Shown piece by piece: positions 1-5,934 of a stretch of 5,934 nucleotides of DNA (positions are counted from its first letter, which is position 1; each line of letters begins with the position of its first letter). Position numbers and translations under genes: made by a program. Where the stretch lies: positions 1 through 5,934 of the forward strand of contig CANHBU010000133.1 in assembly GCA_947458345.1 (NCBI GenBank), written 5' to 3'. This DNA is from Comamonadaceae bacterium (GTDB lineage Bacteria; Pseudomonadota; Gammaproteobacteria; Burkholderiales; Burkholderiaceae_C). The notes under the pieces were generated by a model. That model saw only the letters and a list, made by a program, of their open reading frames with translations. It ran no database searches and was not told the DNA's origin.

Positions 1-28
1 AACTCTTTCCTAACGACGCTTTGATCTT

Positions 29-4710
<4,682 letters not shown>

Positions 4711-4717
<7 letters not shown>

Positions 4718-4760
4718 GGAGGTGTGAGGAGGGGTGAGGAGGTGTGAGGAGGTGTGAGGC
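4711..4760 (+). repeat. 10-bp tandem repeat (five units) starting at the uvrA stop codon
   Basis: Five consecutive units follow the pattern GGKGTGAGGM: 4711-4720, 4721-4730, 4731-4740, 4741-4750 and 4751-4760. The first unit contains the uvrA stop TGA (4715-4717). Because the unit is 10 bp, the repeated TGA appears in all three forward frames. Unit junctions spell AGGAGGTG at 4717-4724, 4737-4744 and 4747-4754, which matches a strong Shine-Dalgarno sequence, but no start codon lies at a useful distance. The array sits in the 78-bp gap between convergent uvrA and vapC. No hairpin-plus-T-tract terminator is visible there. Confidence 0.9.
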
Positions 4761-4795
4761 AACGAGGCTCGATGCACCTGCCCTACCCGTCTGAC

Positions 4796-5176
4796 TCAAT
4801 GCGGCGTGTTCGCGAAAGCGATTCCAAAACGCTCGGCCAGAGCATTGAGGCGCTTGTCCAGCGTCCACAGTCGTGCCCCCGGCGTGATCCGCGCGGAGGC
4901 CAGCAAGGCCAAGTCCACCAGGCCGCAACCCAAGCCGTACAAGCGTTCACGCTCCAAAAAAAGCATCAGCTCTTGCACGCTGGCCGCGTTGGCCGTCTGT
5001 AAGGCCGCCAAGTCGACCAGTGTCCGTTCGCGCTCTGGAGGTGTGCCGCAGGCGATCTCGCACAGAACCCATGGGTGGCACAGCACCGTGTCCTGCATCA
5101 GGAGTTGCTCCAGCGCCGCGTTGCCATGGCGAAAGTGGTCCACCCATACAGAGGTGTCCACCAGCACCCCCTTCAT
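4796..5176 (-). CDS. vapC: VapC-type PIN-domain ribonuclease toxin
   Basis: This 126-aa protein has the size of a standard VapC. The four acidic residues expected for the metal-binding PIN active site are present: D7 in VDTSVW, E40 in LCEIACG, D88 in [11 protein letters not shown] and D107 in LWTLDKRL. VapC toxins are Mg-dependent endoribonucleases, often acting on tRNA or rRNA, and are held inactive by their cognate VapB. The RNA target here cannot be read from sequence. Its ATG (5176-5174) overlaps the vapB stop as ATGA, so the two genes are translationally coupled in one operon. It ends 78 bp from the stop of uvrA, in convergent orientation. Nothing indicates inactivation. Confidence 0.94.
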   Translation of the reverse strand: MKGVLVDTSVWVDHFRHGNAALEQLLMQDTVLCHPWVLCEIACGTPPERERTLVDLAALQTANAASVQELMLFLERERLYGLGCGLVDLALLASARITPGARLWTLDKRLNALAERFGIAFANTPH

Positions 5177-5376
5177 GGGGCGGGCTCTTCACGTCGGCGC
5201 GGCACGTCCGCCATCTCGGGCTGCGAACCGCCCAGTGCCGCCAGCCGCTTGCCCGACTGCACCCGGACAAAGGTGCGAAACGCCTCGCGGAACAGGTCGG
5301 CCTTGTCCATGCCAGGGTCGGCTACTTGTAAAGCCCGCTCGTACAAAGCATCGTCGATCGTGACCGTAGTGCGCAT
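5173..5376 (-). CDS. vapB: VapB-type ribbon-helix-helix antitoxin
   Basis: The 67-aa protein opens with a ribbon-helix-helix stretch ([16 protein letters not shown]). It ends with the toxin-binding tail typical of this VapB group ([22 protein letters not shown]). It should neutralise the VapC encoded directly downstream and bind its own promoter. The start is ATG 5376-5374, chosen because AGGAG (5387-5383 on this strand) lies 6 nt upstream and because family members begin MRTTVTID. In-frame ATGs 10 and 11 codons upstream lack such a site and would translate into the operator region. The stop overlaps the vapC start by 4 nt. Confidence 0.92.
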   Translation of the reverse strand: MRTTVTIDDALYERALQVADPGMDKADLFREAFRTFVRVQSGKRLAALGGSQPEMADVPRRREEPAP

Positions 5377-5382
5377 GGAAAA

Positions 5383-5387
5383 CTCCT
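5383..5387 (-). promoter_or_regulatory. Ribosome-binding site of vapB
   Basis: AGGAG on the minus strand lies 6 nt upstream of ATG 5376-5374. It settles the vapB start in favour of the MRTTVTID protein over the upstream in-frame ATGs. Confidence 0.8.
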
Positions 5388-5399
5388 GGAATTGAGCCT

Positions 5400-5440
5400 G
5401 CATCAATAATGATGCATTTTCGCATCAATTCAACGCATCA
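5400..5440 (-). promoter_or_regulatory. Probable vapBC operator/promoter with repeated GCATCA half-sites
   Basis: GCATCA occurs at 5400-5405, 5422-5427 and 5435-5440, and the inverse TGATGC at 5410-5415. The first pair forms an inverted repeat with a 4-bp spacer, and TGATGC with the next GCATCA forms another with a 6-bp spacer. A weak sigma-70-like promoter can be read on the minus strand: TTGAAT (5433-5428), 17 nt, ATTATT (5410-5405), with the -10 inside the first inverted repeat. Clustered half-sites over the promoter, just upstream of vapB, fit autoregulation by the VapBC complex. The half-sites are seen directly; the role is inferred. Confidence 0.65.
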
Positions 5441-5559
5441 TTCTGCTCTCAAGCTCAGCGGTGGCGATCGCCGCAATGACTGATCACGTTCGAAGGCCTG
5501 CGGAGATGGGACTCGCAGCTCTCGCTCGACCTCAATCGGTATCCGGTCCCGGCTCAATG
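5441..5559. other. Unassigned spacer between the vapBC operator and the uvrA tail remnant
   Basis: No gene is recognised. One forward frame (about 5480-5559) is open and readable, with residues LITFEGLRRWDSQLSLDL. It follows a stop codon directly, runs into the uvrA remnant in a different frame, and resembles nothing I can name with confidence. It may be a fragment of an unrelated gene left by recombination. Confidence 0.4.
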
Positions 5560-5672
5560 GACCTGGGCCCAGGCGGCGGCGATGCCGGCGGGCGGGTGGT
5601 GGCCTCCAGCCCGCCGGAGGAACTGGTGCGTCTGAAGACGGCGACGGGGGGCCTTAGGGCCGGTGTTGGCGC
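5560..5672 (+). pseudogene. Orphan second copy of the uvrA 3' end
   Basis: This stretch aligns with 4595-4708 of the intact gene, covering from residue D1523 almost to the UvrA C-terminus. It reads DLGPGGGDAGGRVVASSPPE and continues EELVRLKTATG. By hand I count 13 base substitutions and one deleted base over 114 columns. The first 30 codons carry 11 differing codons and all are synonymous. A missing T relative to 4686 then shifts the frame. The fragment has no upstream UvrA sequence of its own, so it is not functional. The pattern means it evolved as part of a working uvrA allele before being cut off, rather than being a fresh copy of the neighbouring gene. Confidence 0.93.
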
Positions 5673-5696
5673 ATCAATGGCCAGCTTGTCGAATAA

Positions 5697-5707
5697 ACCA
5701 AGTTGGT
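5697..5707. promoter_or_regulatory. Palindrome ACCAAGTTGGT, probable operator of the mqsRA locus
   Basis: The arms ACCAA and TTGGT flank a central G. The site overlaps TAAAAT (5707-5712), which matches the -10 consensus at 5 of 6 positions. A TTGTCG lies upstream at 5686-5691, but with a short 15-bp spacer. It sits 12 bp before the decayed mqsR start. E. coli MqsA represses its operon by binding short palindromes at the promoter, so this is a plausible cognate operator. The exact binding sequence is inferred. Confidence 0.5.
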
Positions 5708-5718
5708 AAAATTGAAGT

Positions 5719-5842
5719 ACGTAGAAAATCACGCCCCACTGCAAACTCTCGGCCGTGAAAGGTAGCGCTTGGGAAGGTGAGAGCCACTGCCAGCGCCTTC
5801 ATGGGTGCGCGCGAGCTAGGGATCAAGGAGTTGCGCTCATGA
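5719..5842 (+). pseudogene. mqsR: Decayed mqsR toxin gene remnant
   Basis: MqsR is a RelE-like mRNA interferase paired with MqsA. Frame 1 (5725-5760) reads KITPHCKLSAVK, matching the MqsR N-terminus (E. coli, recalled: EKRTPHTRLSQVK). After a frameshift near 5761, frame 2 reads GKVRATASAFMGARELGI, against GQVRTTRSALLNADELGL. It then jumps to KELRS and TGA 5840-5842, resembling the MqsR C-terminal SFKEK. The expected start and second codon read ACG TAG (5719-5724) instead of ATG plus a Glu codon. About 58 central residues, including the RNase active site, are missing. The lesions are thus a lost start, a nonsense codon, a frameshift and an internal deletion. The retained final codons AAG GAG double as the mqsA ribosome site. 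Confidence 0.78.
5825..5830 (+). promoter_or_regulatory. Ribosome-binding site of mqsA, inside the mqsR remnant
   Basis: AAGGAG lies 8 nt upstream of ATG 5839. In the remnant frame the same bases are the Lys-Glu codons that end MqsR proteins. This small 3' piece of the toxin gene is therefore kept intact although the rest is destroyed. Confidence 0.8.
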
Positions 5843-5934
5843 AATGCCCAAGCTGTGGTGCTGCTCAACTGATCCACGACACCCGAGACCTGCCCTGCGT
5901 TTGCAAGGGCGAACAAGCCGCCATCCCCGGTGGA
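5839..5934 (+). CDS. mqsA: MqsA-family antitoxin, N-terminal part (runs off the window)
   Basis: The 32 visible codons begin MKCPSCGAAQLIHDTRDLP, the zinc-binding N-terminal domain of MqsA-type antitoxins. C3 and C6 form the first half of the zinc site. The second Cys pair (E. coli positions 37 and 40) and the C-terminal helix-turn-helix lie beyond the window. MqsA neutralises MqsR and represses the mqsRA promoter. Start ATG 5839 has AAGGAG 8 nt upstream and overlaps the mqsR remnant stop as ATGA, the normal arrangement for this operon. Family members usually read LPYTYKGE here, whereas this copy reads LPCVCKGE: two aromatic residues are replaced by Cys. Whether the rest is intact cannot be seen. 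Confidence 0.85.
   Translation, partial: MKCPSCGAAQLIHDTRDLPCVCKGEQAAIPGG

Noticed and set aside
4754..5002. A forward open frame after the Shine-Dalgarno-like array, with an internal ATG at 4772
   Set aside because: It lies antisense to the well-supported vapC, and the nearest AGGAGGTG is 17 nt from the ATG. The peptide resembles nothing.
5452..5475. A peptide LSGGDRR resembling the UvrA signature LSGGEAQR, as if the uvrA remnant began earlier
   Set aside because: Only a few residues match, followed quickly by a stop, and no UvrA sequence links it to 5560. Chance similarity is likely.
5461..5709. An 82-codon forward open frame covering the uvrA tail remnant
   Set aside because: It is not a real gene. 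It joins unrelated sequence to the orphan uvrA fragment, crosses the 1-bp deletion into frameshifted sequence, and has no ribosome site.
5674..5916. An 80-codon minus-strand open frame over the mqsRA region
   Set aside because: It is antisense to recognisable MqsR and MqsA sequence and shows no family features or ribosome site.

Overview
The window is GC-rich DNA (A/T is frequent only around a few intergenic regulatory sites). The proteins resemble those of a betaproteobacterium, probably Burkholderiales/Comamonadaceae. This assignment rests on protein style and on the short C-rich/G-rich palindromic repeats, not on a search.

Region 1 (1-4717, + strand) is most of a giant UvrA-family gene made of two tandem UvrA modules. 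The 5' end of the first module lies outside the window or is cut off by a frame break at the left edge. The second module (about 958 aa) is complete. The protein retains four ABC signature/Walker B sets, three Walker A motifs, zinc modules and one UvrB-binding-like domain. Five copies of a small palindromic repeat (9-bp stem, 3-nt loop, G/C-rich flank) lie inside the coding sequence. They sit at the left edge, in the linker between the two UvrA modules (an inverted pair) and in the linker between the two halves of module B. Every copy of a given orientation is read in the same frame, and the stems covary.

Region 2 (4711-4760) is a five-unit 10-bp tandem repeat that begins at the uvrA stop codon.

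Region 3 (4796-5376, - strand) is a vapBC type II toxin-antitoxin operon, convergent with uvrA. It has a clear Shine-Dalgarno site and an operator-like cluster of GCATCA/TGATGC half-sites upstream.

Region 4 (5441-5934, + strand) is a mosaic. About 120 bases are unrecognised, followed by a 113-bp orphan second copy of the uvrA 3' end. Before its single frameshift this copy differs from the intact gene only at synonymous positions. Next come a palindromic operator-like site, a badly decayed mqsR toxin remnant, and the first 32 codons of an mqsA antitoxin gene.

Taken together, vapBC sits between two diverged copies of the uvrA tail, next to a second toxin-antitoxin locus whose toxin is dead but whose antitoxin start and ribosome-binding site are preserved. 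This looks like the 3' flank of uvrA acting as an insertion or recombination spot, with one uvrA tail exchanged for another. No integrase, transposase, tRNA, rRNA or CRISPR array is visible.
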